Assembly: GCA_016303225.1 (NCBI GenBank)
Contig: JAEDMC010000044.1
Location: 1-17,219 of the forward strand
DNA: 17,219 nt
Direction: 5' to 3'
Origin: Kiritimatiellia bacterium
Lineage (GTDB): Bacteria; Verrucomicrobiota; Kiritimatiellia; RFP12; UBA1067
A program made the translations under genes and the position numbers. The notes below the pieces were generated by a model. The model was not told the origin of the DNA and did no database searches. It saw only the letters and a program-made list of their open reading frames with translations. Shown here in pieces: positions 9,453 through 17,214 of this stretch (position 1 is its first letter; every line of letters starts with the position of its first letter).

Positions 9453-9483
9453 TACATAATGCCCAAATGCAAAATAAGTTCAA
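9453..9483 (-). promoter_or_regulatory. Candidate promoter of the BatA-fusion gene (TTGAAC-N18-TTATGT)
   Basis: On the minus strand TTGAAC (9478-9483) is followed after 18 nt by TTATGT, and 8 nt later by the ATG. The sigma-fusion gene has TTGAAC, 18 nt, TTTTCT, 8 nt, ATG. The two 41-nt stretches are identical at 26 positions, including GGCATT before the second hexamer and TAGAATG at the start codon. No Shine-Dalgarno is present, which suits a leaderless start. It is a weak match to sigma-70 consensus, so the assignment is tentative. Confidence 0.4.
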
Positions 9484-9577
9484 GATCTCCTGTTTAATAG
9501 AGGAAACCAAACAACCAGAGCGGAATCTTGTTGCCATACCCGAGTACCGGTTTTTGACATATTGCCACATCAGTTTT

Positions 9578-9601
9578 CTCAGTGTCTCTGTGCCTCTGTG
9601 T
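9578..9601. repeat. Octamer array, three units of CTCTGTGN type
   Basis: Three tandem 8-bp units occur on the plus strand: CTCAGTGT, CTCTGTGC and CTCTGTGT. On the transcribed (minus) strand they read ACACAGAG, GCACAGAG and ACACTGAG. They lie within the DUF58–BatA gap. The unit differs from those elsewhere in the window but has the same length and degeneracy style. Confidence 0.6.
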
Positions 9602-9623
9602 TTAAAACAACGAGGTCCGACAG

Positions 9624-10544
9624 CTAGCCTCTTCCCCCGACCTCCTTGTAGCGCACGAGGATGTCCGACAGCGCCTCGTCGTAGGGCGTCTTCGTGTTCA
9701 CGAGCTCGTGGGTTATGCGCATCTCGCCGCAGCCGCGGCGGATCTTCGCGAGGAAGTCGTTGAAGCGTTCGAGGTAGGCGTTGCGGATCGCATACGAGTC
9801 TGCGTTCATGAACTGCGAGGTCTCGGGATCCTCGAAGCGCAGCATCTCGGCAAAGGGAAACTCGATTTCCTCGTCCGCCACCGTCTGGATGACCACGACC
9901 TCGTCGTGGCGGTAGCGGAAGTGGTGGAGGGCGTTGACAATCGCATCCGCATCGCCGAAGAGGTCGCTCAGGACGAAGACGACGCTCCGGCGCGGGACGC
10001 GCTCGGCGACTTCGTGCATGACCGCGGCGGCATCCGTCTCGCCGCCCGGCTGCAGCTTGTCGATCTCCATCAGGATGCGCCGGAGCTGCGCGGGCTGCGC
10101 CTTCGGAGCCATCACGACGTTCGCCTTCGTGTCGTAGGCGACGAAGCCGACGGCGTCCTGCTGGCGGACGAGCACATAGGAAATCGCCGCGGCGAGATGC
10201 TGGGCGTATTCGAGCTTGGAGAACCCGTCCGCCGCGGCCGATCCGCGGTAGCCCATCGAACCCGAGGTGTCGAGGAGAATCGTCGAGCGGAGGTTCGTCT
10301 CGTCGATGAATTCACGCACGTAGTAGCGCTGCCGGCGGGCGATCAGCTTCCAGTCCAGCTTGCGCAGGTCATCGCCCGGCGTGTACTCGCGGTGCTCCGC
10401 GAACTCGACAGACGCGCCCTTCCGCGCGCTCCGATGCTTGCCGGCGATGAACCCGTCGACCGTCCCATGCGGCGAAAACTCAAGACGCCCAAGCCTGGAG
10501 ATTGCTTCAGGCGGAAGCCAACGCATATAGGCAGGTGCAGACAT
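9624..10544 (-). CDS. DUF58 domain protein with VWA-like fold
   Basis: The product is 306 residues, typical for short soluble DUF58 proteins. The DUF58 signature YTPGDDLRKLDW is at 54-65 and a VWA MIDAS-like DTSGSM at 92-97. A second conserved stretch, VFVLSDLFGD, lies further on. No TM segment is evident. DUF58 proteins are encoded next to moxR in many bacteria and are thought to act with the MoxR chaperone-like ATPase and with VWA proteins, so this is probably a cytoplasmic adaptor (inference). The ATG at 10544 was chosen because MSAPAYMRWLPPEAI aligns with the usual DUF58 N-terminus. No Shine-Dalgarno is visible: the 5' side is entirely made of an octamer array ending 2 nt before the ATG. 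In related clusters moxR lies directly upstream. Here a four-helix-bundle cassette separates them. Confidence 0.93.
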   Translation of the reverse strand: MSAPAYMRWLPPEAISRLGRLEFSPHGTVDGFIAGKHRSARKGASVEFAEHREYTPGDDLRKLDWKLIARRQRYYVREFIDETNLRSTILLDTSGSMGYRGSAAADGFSKLEYAQHLAAAISYVLVRQQDAVGFVAYDTKANVVMAPKAQPAQLRRILMEIDKLQPGGETDAAAVMHEVAERVPRRSVVFVLSDLFGDADAIVNALHHFRYRHDEVVVIQTVADEEIEFPFAEMLRFEDPETSQFMNADSYAIRNAYLERFNDFLAKIRRGCGEMRITHELVNTKTPYDEALSDILVRYKEVGGRG

Positions 10545-10546
10545 CT

Positions 10547-10604
10547 GAGTTAAGCGGTTAAGAGGTTAAGCGGTTAAGGGGTTAAGCGGTTAAGCGGTTT
10601 TAAG
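10547..10604. repeat. Octamer array, left arm of inverted pair (CGGTTAAG)n
   Basis: Seven tandem units occur, mostly CGGTTAAG with the first base variable (GAG-, AGG-, GGG-) and one expanded unit CGGTTTTAAG. The array starts 2 nt from the DUF58 start codon and overlaps the last codons and stop (10590-10592) of the four-helix-bundle gene. It is the reverse complement of the array at 10969-11025. The stretch 10561-10578 is a perfect 18-bp inverted match to 11008-11025, and 10561-10594 matches 10992-11025 at 32 of 34 positions. Confidence 0.9.
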
Positions 10605-10958
10605 TGAGCGCTTGGAGACCTTTACGGAGTTTACAAGAGTGGCGATAATCCAATTAAGATCCTTCTCGAGAGAAATGCGTTGCTTTTCTGAGATCATCTC
10701 AGCCGCAGTTAAGAGTTCAAGCCAATATTCTGTCTCCTCTGCCTCCTTGCGCGCGATGGTTAGCTTGGATACAAAATCGGCCGTCGACTGGGCAAACCTC
10801 GACTCACGAACATTCGCACCAATGCTTGTACCGCTTTTTAGAATCTGCCGTGAGAGCACCCAATCCTTCTTATCTGTCTCAAGGAAACGTGCCAGTTTGA
10901 CAATCCTCAGCGCAAATTCAAAGCTCTTCTTCCGCAACTTTATCCCGATTTCTGTCAT
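10590..10958 (-). CDS. Four-helix bundle protein, 23S rRNA intervening-sequence (IVS/S23) family
   Basis: The product is 122 residues, the usual family length. It has the diagnostic motif LKSGTSIGANVRES in the middle and KEAEETEYWLELL in the second half, as in TIGR02436-type four-helix-bundle proteins. Family members are encoded in 23S rRNA intervening sequences of Leptospira and Coxiella, as free-standing genes in many environmental bacteria, and as the Avd accessory protein of diversity-generating retroelements. They form pentameric basic bundles that bind nucleic acid in the Avd case. No reverse transcriptase or variable repeat is visible here, so an Avd role is not supported. The gene is clearly AT-richer than moxR and DUF58. 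It sits inside inverted octamer arrays, and its stop codon lies within one arm. The function in this context is unknown. An ATG out of frame at 10962 is ignored. Confidence 0.93.
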   Translation of the reverse strand: MTEIGIKLRKKSFEFALRIVKLARFLETDKKDWVLSRQILKSGTSIGANVRESRFAQSTADFVSKLTIARKEAEETEYWLELLTAAEMISEKQRISLEKDLNWIIATLVNSVKVSKRSLKTA

Positions 10959-10968
10959 ACATCTATCA

Positions 10969-11024
10969 CTTAATCGCCAAACCGCCCATGTCTTAACCGC
11001 TTAATCGCTTAACCGCTTAACCTC

Positions 11025-11025
<1 letters not shown>
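10969..11025. repeat. Octamer array, right arm of inverted pair (CTTAACCG)n
   Basis: Units on the plus strand are CTTAATCG (10969-10976), a diverged unit CCAAACCG, then after an 7-nt interruption CTTAACCG, CTTAATCG, CTTAACCG and CTTAACCT (10992-11023). The array touches the moxR stop codon (11025-11027). It is the inverted counterpart of 10547-10604. In the transcript the two arms would fold into a long stem enclosing the four-helix-bundle ORF. Confidence 0.88.
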
Positions 11026-12043
<1,018 letters not shown>

Positions 12044-12047
<4 letters not shown>

Positions 12048-13807
12048 TTGGTCTCCTTTTCCGAATCGGGATCAACCGTTTCGTCACGTTGGTAAATGGG
12101 AAGCATGCGATACGGCACGGTGAGCGACAGGATCGTCATCGCCGTCGAGAAAATGTCGCTGCCGTTGTTGCCCGCGCCGGTCCAGGCACCGTCCGCCCGC
12201 TGCTCGGGGACGAACTTGTCGTACATCCACGTCGAGAAGTCGCGCCAGACGGGTCCGCCGATCTGGAAGAGCCCCTGCGCCGTGTAGTAGAGCCCGTAGA
12301 AGCGCTCGCCGCCGCCGGAAAGGGCCTGTCTGAAGCGCTTCTCAAGGTACTTCGCGCCCTTCATCGACGCGGGGTCGAGATGCTTGCCGCAGAGCTCGAG
12401 GCAGAGAATCGCCGCGCCCGTCAGGGTGTCGCCGCTGCCGCCGCCATTGCTCTGGTAGGAGAAGGCGCCTGAGCCTTCGTTCTGGCTGCGCTTGATGTAG
12501 AGAACCGCCTTCTCGATCGCCGCCGGCGGCACCTGCGCGCCGTTGAGACGCGCACTGCGAAGCGCCATCAGCGCCCAGCCGCTGCAAGAGAGGTCGGAGT
12601 CACTCGAGTTGGGCTGATAGCGCCAGCCGCCGAGATGCTGGGGATTGCCCTTCTTCTGCCCCTGCGCGTCGAGAATCACCTTCGTCGCCAGCGGCAGCAG
12701 CTTGTCGATCTTCTCCTGACGACGGTCGTCGACCATGCCGCTCGCCTCCGCGAGGAACAGGGTCGCGATCGAATGGGCGTACATGCGGCCATTGCCGGCG
12801 TTGCCCATATAGCCCTTGAACGGCGCGTTGTCGCGCATATCGGCGCAGGAAATGACAAAGTCGATCGCGCGGTTGATCATGTCGCCGTAGGGCTCCGAGC
12901 CGGGCAAGTGTCCCTTCGCGAGGAACGCCATGCCGGCGAGGGCCGGGACCGCAGCGCTTTCGCCGTAGGCGGCCGGATAGGACCCGTTCTCGCGCTGCTG
13001 GCGGGCGAGGTACTCGAGGCCGTTGCCGATCGCGCGCTCGACCGCATCGGCCGTCACGGTCGCGCCGCCGACATCCGTCGCGCGACGGACATGCCCGCCG
13101 CCGCCATAGCCGCGGAAGCGCCCGCCGCCGAAGCCGGACGAACCGGACGAGAACGAAATGGCGACGCCCGCGATCACCGTGCAGAGGAACAACATCGCCA
13201 CCGCGCCGACCGTCCACTTCATGAACGAGCGGCGACGCGTCGCGAGAATCAGGCGGTCGGTGAACTTGGCGGAGAGCTCCGTGTCGTGGAGCTTCGCGTA
13301 GAGTGCCTCCTTCGCGTAGTGAAGACGCGACTTCACGGTGCCGACGTTGAGCCCCGTCACCATCGCGATGTCCTCGAGGCTCATGTCGTCGAAGTACTTC
13401 AGGACCACCACTTCGCGGAAGTTGTCGGGGAGCTCGCGGACGGCCGCGCGGACGGCTTCGGCGGTCATCTCAAAATCCATCTGATCCGAAATGTCGTGAG
13501 ATTCGGGCACGGCCACCTCGGGAATCGTGCCGTCACCGGTGAATTTCGGACGCACGGACGCCTTGCGGATATCCATCCGGTGGAAATTGACGAGGATCGT
13601 GCACACCCAGTAGTAGAAAGAGCCGGTGGGCTTGTAATCGTCGATCTTGAGGATCACTCGCTCGAAAGTGCGGAACACGAGGTCCTCCGCCTCATGCGGA
13701 GACTTCGTCAGGCCCATCGCCATACCCATCAGCCGGGAACGATATTCGTTCACCAGCCGACGTGCGCCGGCTTCGCGATCCTCCTTGATCTCCTCGTAAA
13801 GTTCCAT
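12044..13807 (-). CDS. ECF sigma factor–TM–prenyltransferase/squalene-oxidase-like repeat fusion
   Basis: The product is 587 residues in one uninterrupted frame. Residues about 14-83 match sigma region 2 (SPHEAEDLVFRTFERV, then WVCTILVNFHRMDIRK). Residues about 124-174 match sigma-70 region 4 (RELPDNFREVVVLKYFDDMSLEDIA, and the HTH with VGTVKSRLHYAKEAL). After a short basic linker with RRR at 191-193 comes one TM at about 197-218, then a Gly-rich linker (222-240). Alpha/alpha repeats of the prenyltransferase/squalene-oxidase type run from about 254 to 567, with motifs such as QQRENGSYP, GGWRY and EQRADGAWTG. The positive-inside rule puts the sigma domains in the cytoplasm and the repeat domain outside. 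No DxDD cyclase motif is visible, so cyclase activity is doubtful. Squalene-cyclase-like proteins are common neighbours of moxR/BatA clusters in PVC bacteria. Fusion to a sigma factor is unusual as far as I know. A probable promoter overlaps the end of the upstream amidohydrolase gene. Confidence 0.92.
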
Positions 13808-13814
13808 TCTAACT

Positions 13815-13845
13815 CAGAAAATGCCAAAACCTGCGAAAGGTTCAA
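13815..13845 (-). promoter_or_regulatory. Candidate promoter of the sigma-fusion gene (TTGAAC-N18-TTTTCT)
   Basis: On the minus strand TTGAAC (13840-13845) overlaps the amidohydrolase stop codon. After 18 nt comes TTTTCT, then 8 nt including TTAGA, then the ATG. Spacing and several blocks (GGCATT, TAGAATG) match the 5' region of the BatA-fusion gene exactly. No Shine-Dalgarno is present. It could be recognised by the ECF sigma factor itself (autoregulation), but that is inference. Confidence 0.4.
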
Positions 13846-14672
13846 AACAATCTGAGGTCGAGCAGGCGCGCGGCGTTGTCGCCGAAGAGGGCGGGCCAGT
13901 CGGCGGGGGCGCGGACGGATTTCACCCAGCGGATGGCTTCGGTATAGTTGACCCACGGGAAGTCGGTGCCGAAGAGAATCCGGTCCGTCGGCCAGGAACG
14001 GAGGAGACGCATCTGCTCGTCATAGTGCCAGCGCCTTGCCAGGACCGACGTGTCGATGTAGCAGCCGCATTCGAGGATCCGGTCCGTCGCATGCGGCGGA
14101 TAGCCGTCCGACCCGCCGAGATGGGCGGCGATGAGCTTGAGGCTCCGCACATTCTTGAGAAGCACCTCAATCTCCTCGGGCCCGCACAGGCCACGCACAT
14201 CACGCCAGCCCACGTCCGCCCCGCAGTGGCACTGAGCGACAAGACCAAGGTCGCGAATCTGCTCGAAAACCGGCCAGACGGAACGGTCCGCAAGGGAGAA
14301 GTCCTGATAATAGCAGTGAAATTTGACGCCCTTCAGTCCAGCGGCGGCAATCTGATCGAGGTGCGCCCGGACATCCGGATCACGCGGATGCACAGAGGCG
14401 AACGGGATGATCATCCGCTGCGCCCGCGCGCCCAGTTCGCCGTCCCGAATGGCGACGGCGCGGCGGATGATGCCGTCCGTGAGGGACGGCTTGGTGGCGA
14501 TCGGACAGCTCACGGCCTTGTCAACTCCGGCGAGTTCCATCGCATCGAGGTGGTTCGTCAGGGTGCCGTCTCCGGAAGGCCAGAGCGTACCCTCGGTCAT
14601 GCGGCACATGCCGTTCATCGCACGGGCGGCAAGGGCATCGGGGAAATCGTGGCTATGGACGTCTATAATCAT
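13842..14672 (-). CDS. Amidohydrolase-2 family (TIM-barrel metal-dependent hydrolase)
   Basis: The product is 276 residues. The N-terminal DVHSH gives the HxH metal ligands (H6, H8). Further likely ligands are H149 in QCHCG, H184 in AAHLGG, and D237 in FGTDFPW, all in the order expected for PF04909 proteins (decarboxylase/lactonase-like). K117 lies in GVKFH. The substrate cannot be told from sequence. The closest uncharacterised relatives are usually annotated 'amidohydrolase family protein'. The ATG overlaps the exonuclease stop by 4 bp (ATGA), so the two are probably translationally coupled. It ends 34 nt before the sigma-fusion gene. Confidence 0.9.
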   Translation of the reverse strand: MIIDVHSHDFPDALAARAMNGMCRMTEGTLWPSGDGTLTNHLDAMELAGVDKAVSCPIATKPSLTDGIIRRAVAIRDGELGARAQRMIIPFASVHPRDPDVRAHLDQIAAAGLKGVKFHCYYQDFSLADRSVWPVFEQIRDLGLVAQCHCGADVGWRDVRGLCGPEEIEVLLKNVRSLKLIAAHLGGSDGYPPHATDRILECGCYIDTSVLARRWHYDEQMRLLRSWPTDRILFGTDFPWVNYTEAIRWVKSVRAPADWPALFGDNAARLLDLRLF

Positions 14673-15139
14673 ATCGAAAGAAAATTGGCAAGATTAGCGC
14701 AGGCGACCGCATCGTAAAGTCCGTCATGCCAGGTGCGGCCTTCCATTTGGGGAACGAGACCGAACATCTCGCAGAGGTCGCCGAGCGCATAGCTCGGGAG
14801 CCGCGGATAGCGAGCCTTCGCGAGTTTCATCGTATCGACCCATGGTCCCCACTTCGTAAGCGGTGCCGTTCGCGTCAGAATGGTCCGTTCGCAGGCAATG
14901 TTATGTGCAACGAGGCGATGTCCGAGCAATTGCGGTGCCCAAGTCTCGAAAGAGCTTTGCAAGGTTCCTAGTGCATCCGCCTCGTGCGCGCGCTCCGGAG
15001 CACCCTCCACATCGAAGAAAAATTCGCGGGTTTCGACGATTTTTATCCCATCAACGACTGCAATGCCGAGCTGCCACGGCTCATTGGTTCCGCCGTTCTC
15101 ATACCCCGTCGTCTCAAAATCTATGGCTACGAACTCCAT
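14669..15139 (-). CDS. DnaQ-like DEDDh 3'-5' exonuclease
   Basis: The product is 156 residues and consists of the exonuclease domain alone. Exo I is AIDFETTG with D7 and E9. The Exo II region is VAHNIACERTIL, where the usual aspartate of HNxxFD appears as E84. A further acidic residue lies in VDTMKL (D102). Exo III is HDGLYDA with H138 and D143, giving the DEDDh type. Such stand-alone domains resemble DNA polymerase III epsilon or RNase T-like nucleases that trim DNA or RNA 3' ends. Which one is unclear here. The start at 15139 places FVAIDFETTG right at the N-terminus as usual. There is no Shine-Dalgarno; the -10 box ends only 8 nt before the ATG. Confidence 0.92.
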   Translation of the reverse strand: MEFVAIDFETTGYENGGTNEPWQLGIAVVDGIKIVETREFFFDVEGAPERAHEADALGTLQSSFETWAPQLLGHRLVAHNIACERTILTRTAPLTKWGPWVDTMKLAKARYPRLPSYALGDLCEMFGLVPQMEGRTWHDGLYDAVACANLANFLSI

Positions 15140-15358
15140 TTATTGGTATTATAGCAAAATATTTGTTCACAAAGAACCCTCCTACGCCGATTCCAACCCA
15201 CATTTTACGCCGACATATTGCAATATTTCGCAATTTTCGCGATTGTTGATAACTTGTTCGCAGCCCTATTAACCTATATTCGGCAGTTGGATGACGCGAA
15301 TCTAGGGTTATCAAGTGTTTCAGTGCAGACCAGTTACAAGTTTACTAGTTGAGTGAAC
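15140..15358. other. AT-rich intergenic region upstream of the exonuclease gene
   Basis: About 220 bp, much more AT-rich than the genes. It contains the exonuclease promoter. No convincing ORF or RNA gene is seen in the remainder. Confidence 0.55.
15148..15156 (-). promoter_or_regulatory. Extended -10 promoter of the exonuclease gene, predicted leaderless
   Basis: On the minus strand TGCTATAAT is a perfect -10 with the extended TGn element. The -10 ends 8 nt before the ATG, so transcription should begin 1-2 nt upstream of, or at, the start codon. The -35 region is poor (TTCTTT at 17 nt), as is common for extended -10 promoters. Confidence 0.7.
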
Positions 15359-15395
15359 AAAAAGAAACCGCCGCGTCAAGCGACGGTTTCTTTTT
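15359..15395 (-). terminator. Rho-independent terminator after pgk
   Basis: A 16-bp stem (one G-U pair) has arms 15359-15374 and 15380-15395, with a 5-nt loop. The GC-rich core is AAACCGTCGC paired with GCGGCGGTTT, and each end is an A/T tract giving a U-run on the exit side. It begins 18 nt past the pgk stop. The A-tract on the other side means it could also stop transcription from the opposite direction. Confidence 0.93.
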
Positions 15396-15413
15396 ATTGC
15401 ATCGAAGTCGATC

Positions 15414-16727
15414 TTACTTGTTCGTCAGCGCCGCGACGCCCGGGAGGACCTTGCCTTCGAGGAACTCGAGGGACGCGCCGCCGCCCGTGGAGACGTGGCT
15501 CATCTCGGCCGCCTTGCCGGACTTCTTGACCGCGGAGACCGAGTCACCGCCGCCGATGATCGACGTGCCGCCGTTCGCCTTCACCGTCGCGACCGCCTCG
15601 CAGACGCCGTAGGTGCCCTTGGAGAGCGGAGCGAACTCGAAGCAGCCCATCGGACCGTTCCAGACAACCGTCTTGGCGTCCTTCACGGCTTCGCTGAAGA
15701 GCGCAACGGTCTTCGGACCGATGTCGAGGCCCATCCAGCCGTCCGGAATGTCGCCCTCAAGTGTCTTCATCTCGATGTCGGACGCATCCTTCGTCTCCGG
15801 GAACTTGTTCGCGACCACGTTGTCGACCGGCAGGAGGATCTTGATACCCTTCGCCGCAGCGGCCTCGAGCATCTCCTTGCAGTAGGCGACCTGCTCGTCT
15901 TCGCAGAGCGAGGAGCCGATCTTCATGCCCTGAGCCTTCTTGAAGGTGTAGGCCATACCACCGCCGATGATGAGCGTGTCAACCTTGTTGAGGAGCGCCT
16001 TCACGACCGCGAGCTTGTCGGAGACCTTCGCGCCGCCGAGGATGGCGACGAAAGGACGAACCGGATTCTCGACCGCGTCGCCGAGGAACTGGATCTCCTT
16101 CTCCAGCAGGAAGCCGGAGACGGCAGGCTGGATGTACTCGGCGATGACGGCGGTCGAGGCATGGGCGCGGTGCGCCGTGCCGAACGCGTCATTGCAGTAA
16201 AGGTCGCCGTAGGAAGCGAGCTTCTTGGCCATCTCGGCGCGCTGCGCCTTGAGCTCCGCCTTCTTCGCGGCGAACTCCTCGTCCGTGAGATGGATGCCCT
16301 TCTTCTCGTCGTCCTTCTTCACCTTGCCGTCCTCAGCCTTGTAGAAGCGGGTGTTCTCGAGAAGCGCGACTTCGCCCGGCTTCAGCGCCGCGACGACATC
16401 ATCGGCCGCCATGCAGTCCGGCACGAACTTGACCGCGAGACCGAGCTTCTCCGAAAGCGCCTCCGCGACCGGCTTCAGCGTGAACGCGGCATTGCCCTCG
16501 TCCGCCGGCTTGCCGAGCTTGACGCCTTTCGGACGGCCGAGGTGGCTCATCAGCACGAGCGAACCGCCCTGCTCGAGGACGTACTTGATGGACGGCAGTG
16601 CCGCCACGATGCGGGTGTCGTCCGTAATCTTGCCCGAGCCGTCCTTGGCCATCGGAACGTTGAAATCAACACGCATGACGACGCGCTTGCCCTTGAGGTC
16701 GACGTCGCGAAGAGTCTTCTTGTCCAT
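15414..16727 (-). CDS. pgk: Phosphoglycerate kinase
   Basis: The product is 437 residues and converts 1,3-bisphosphoglycerate plus ADP to 3-phosphoglycerate plus ATP in glycolysis. Motifs: VMRVDFNVP (17-25), SHLGRPKG (61-68), NTRFYKAED (125-133), NDAFGTAHRAHAS (179-191), GPMGCFEF, IIGGGDS (ending at 396) and STGGGAS (413-419). The family is usually about 390-420 residues. The extra length is a Lys/Asp/Glu-rich insertion at about 133-164, between the RFY motif and the NDAFGTAHRAH motif. The catalytic signatures are intact. The start is supported by GGAGG at 16736-16740, 8 nt upstream. It follows rpsT across a repeat-filled 145-bp gap and ends at a strong terminator. Confidence 0.98.
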   Translation of the reverse strand: MDKKTLRDVDLKGKRVVMRVDFNVPMAKDGSGKITDDTRIVAALPSIKYVLEQGGSLVLMSHLGRPKGVKLGKPADEGNAAFTLKPVAEALSEKLGLAVKFVPDCMAADDVVAALKPGEVALLENTRFYKAEDGKVKKDDEKKGIHLTDEEFAAKKAELKAQRAEMAKKLASYGDLYCNDAFGTAHRAHASTAVIAEYIQPAVSGFLLEKEIQFLGDAVENPVRPFVAILGGAKVSDKLAVVKALLNKVDTLIIGGGMAYTFKKAQGMKIGSSLCEDEQVAYCKEMLEAAAAKGIKILLPVDNVVANKFPETKDASDIEMKTLEGDIPDGWMGLDIGPKTVALFSEAVKDAKTVVWNGPMGCFEFAPLSKGTYGVCEAVATVKANGGTSIIGGGDSVSAVKKSGKAAEMSHVSTGGGASLEFLEGKVLPGVAALTNK

Positions 16728-16730
16728 TTT

Positions 16731-16746
16731 TCAAACCTCCGTTTGA
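16731..16746 (-). promoter_or_regulatory. Small hairpin presenting the pgk Shine-Dalgarno
   Basis: On the minus strand TCAAAC-GGAG-GTTTGA forms a 6-bp stem with the ribosome-binding GGAG in the tetraloop, 5 nt from the ATG. It may be incidental, since it borders an octamer array. Confidence 0.4.
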
Positions 16747-16798
16747 TTGTTCGATTGAAAGATTGTTCGGCTGGTTCGATCGTTCGGACTGCTTGGCT
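16742..16798. repeat. Octamer array (TTCGATTG)n, left arm in the rpsT–pgk gap
   Basis: Seven degenerate 8-9 bp units occur on the plus strand: TTTGATTG, TTCGATTG, AAAGATTG, TTCGGCTG, GTTCGATCG, TTCGGACT and GCTTGGCT. A further isolated TTCGATTG lies at 16810-16817. The unit is the same, in rotated form, as that at 2769-2809. It is inverted relative to 16833-16865. Confidence 0.8.
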
Positions 16799-16832
16799 TA
16801 AAGCAACTATTCGATTGGCGACTCCCCGAAGG

Positions 16833-16865
16833 CAATCACGCAATCGAACAATCTGAACAATCGAC
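16833..16865. repeat. Octamer array (CAATCGAA)n, right arm in the rpsT–pgk gap
   Basis: Four units occur: CAATCACG, CAATCGAA, CAATCTGAA and CAATCGAC. Positions 16841-16853 are a perfect 13-bp inverted match to 16745-16757, so the rpsT–pgk transcript can form a stem-loop. There is no U-run, so it does not look like an intrinsic terminator. Confidence 0.8.
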
Positions 16866-16872
16866 CAAAGTC

Positions 16873-17148
16873 TTACTTGGCCATCTTGTTGAGCTTCAGC
16901 TGAGCGCGGCTCTTCAGGCGGTTCGCCTTGTTCTTGGAGATGATGCCCTTCTTCGCGGCCTTGTCGGCACCGGAGACAAGCTCCTTAAACTTCTTCTCGG
17001 CATCGTCCTTCTTGTTGGCGTCCGCAGCTTTGAAGAGCTTCTTGTGGGCGTCATGAAGCTTCGCCTTGCAAGTCTGATTGCGCTCGCGAGCCTTGGCGTT
17101 CTGACGATCACGTTTACGGGCGGCGCGTCCGCCTTTGGTATTAGCCAT
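16873..17148 (-). CDS. rpsT: Small ribosomal subunit protein bS20
   Basis: The product is 91 residues, very Lys/Arg/Ala-rich, and reads as a typical S20: MANTKGGRAARKRDRQNAKA at the N-terminus and a C-terminal half with GIISKNKANRLKSRAQLKLN. S20 binds 16S rRNA in the small subunit body. AGGAGT at 17158-17163 provides a ribosome-binding site 9 nt upstream of the ATG. A promoter with a perfect -10 lies just upstream. S20 mRNA is autoregulated in some bacteria, but nothing in this leader shows that directly. Confidence 0.96.
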   Translation of the reverse strand: MANTKGGRAARKRDRQNAKARERNQTCKAKLHDAHKKLFKAADANKKDDAEKKFKELVSGADKAAKKGIISKNKANRLKSRAQLKLNKMAK

Positions 17149-17185
17149 TGTCTTCTAACTCCTGTTTTTGGATGTTTGGTTGCGT

Positions 17186-17214
17186 ATTATACACTTTTTC
17201 AGTTCATGAAGCAA
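17186..17214 (-). promoter_or_regulatory. Sigma-70 promoter of rpsT
   Basis: On the minus strand the -35 TTGCTT (17209-17214) and the -10 TATAAT (17186-17191) are separated by 17 nt. The predicted leader is about 30 nt and includes the Shine-Dalgarno. Confidence 0.75.

Larger units (their letters stand above)
9446..9623. other. Intergenic gap between the DUF58 and BatA-fusion genes
   Basis: This 178-bp gap breaks the otherwise tight cluster and contains no convincing ORF. It is clearly AT-richer than the flanking genes. It holds a short octamer array (9578-9601) and, at its left end, a candidate promoter for the downstream VWA-fusion gene. No obvious intrinsic terminator for the DUF58 gene is visible. 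Confidence 0.6.

Noticed and set aside
7820..9763. Plus-strand open frame of 647 codons
   Set aside because: It is antisense to the VWA-fusion gene, Arg/Asp/Val-rich, with no domain. The minus-strand frame has clear VWA motifs.
12635..13855. Plus-strand open frame of 406 codons, and one of 453 codons at 15495-16856
   Set aside because: They are shadows of the sigma-fusion gene and pgk. The sense strands carry unmistakable protein motifs.
15244..15252. DnaA-box-like TTATCAACA on the minus strand in an AT-rich gap
   Set aside because: It is a single imperfect match with no cluster of boxes and no dnaA or dnaN nearby, so an origin is not supported.
15114..15314. Minus-strand 66-codon open frame upstream of the exonuclease gene
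   Set aside because: It overlaps the exonuclease start and its promoter, has no ribosome-binding site and no recognisable motif.
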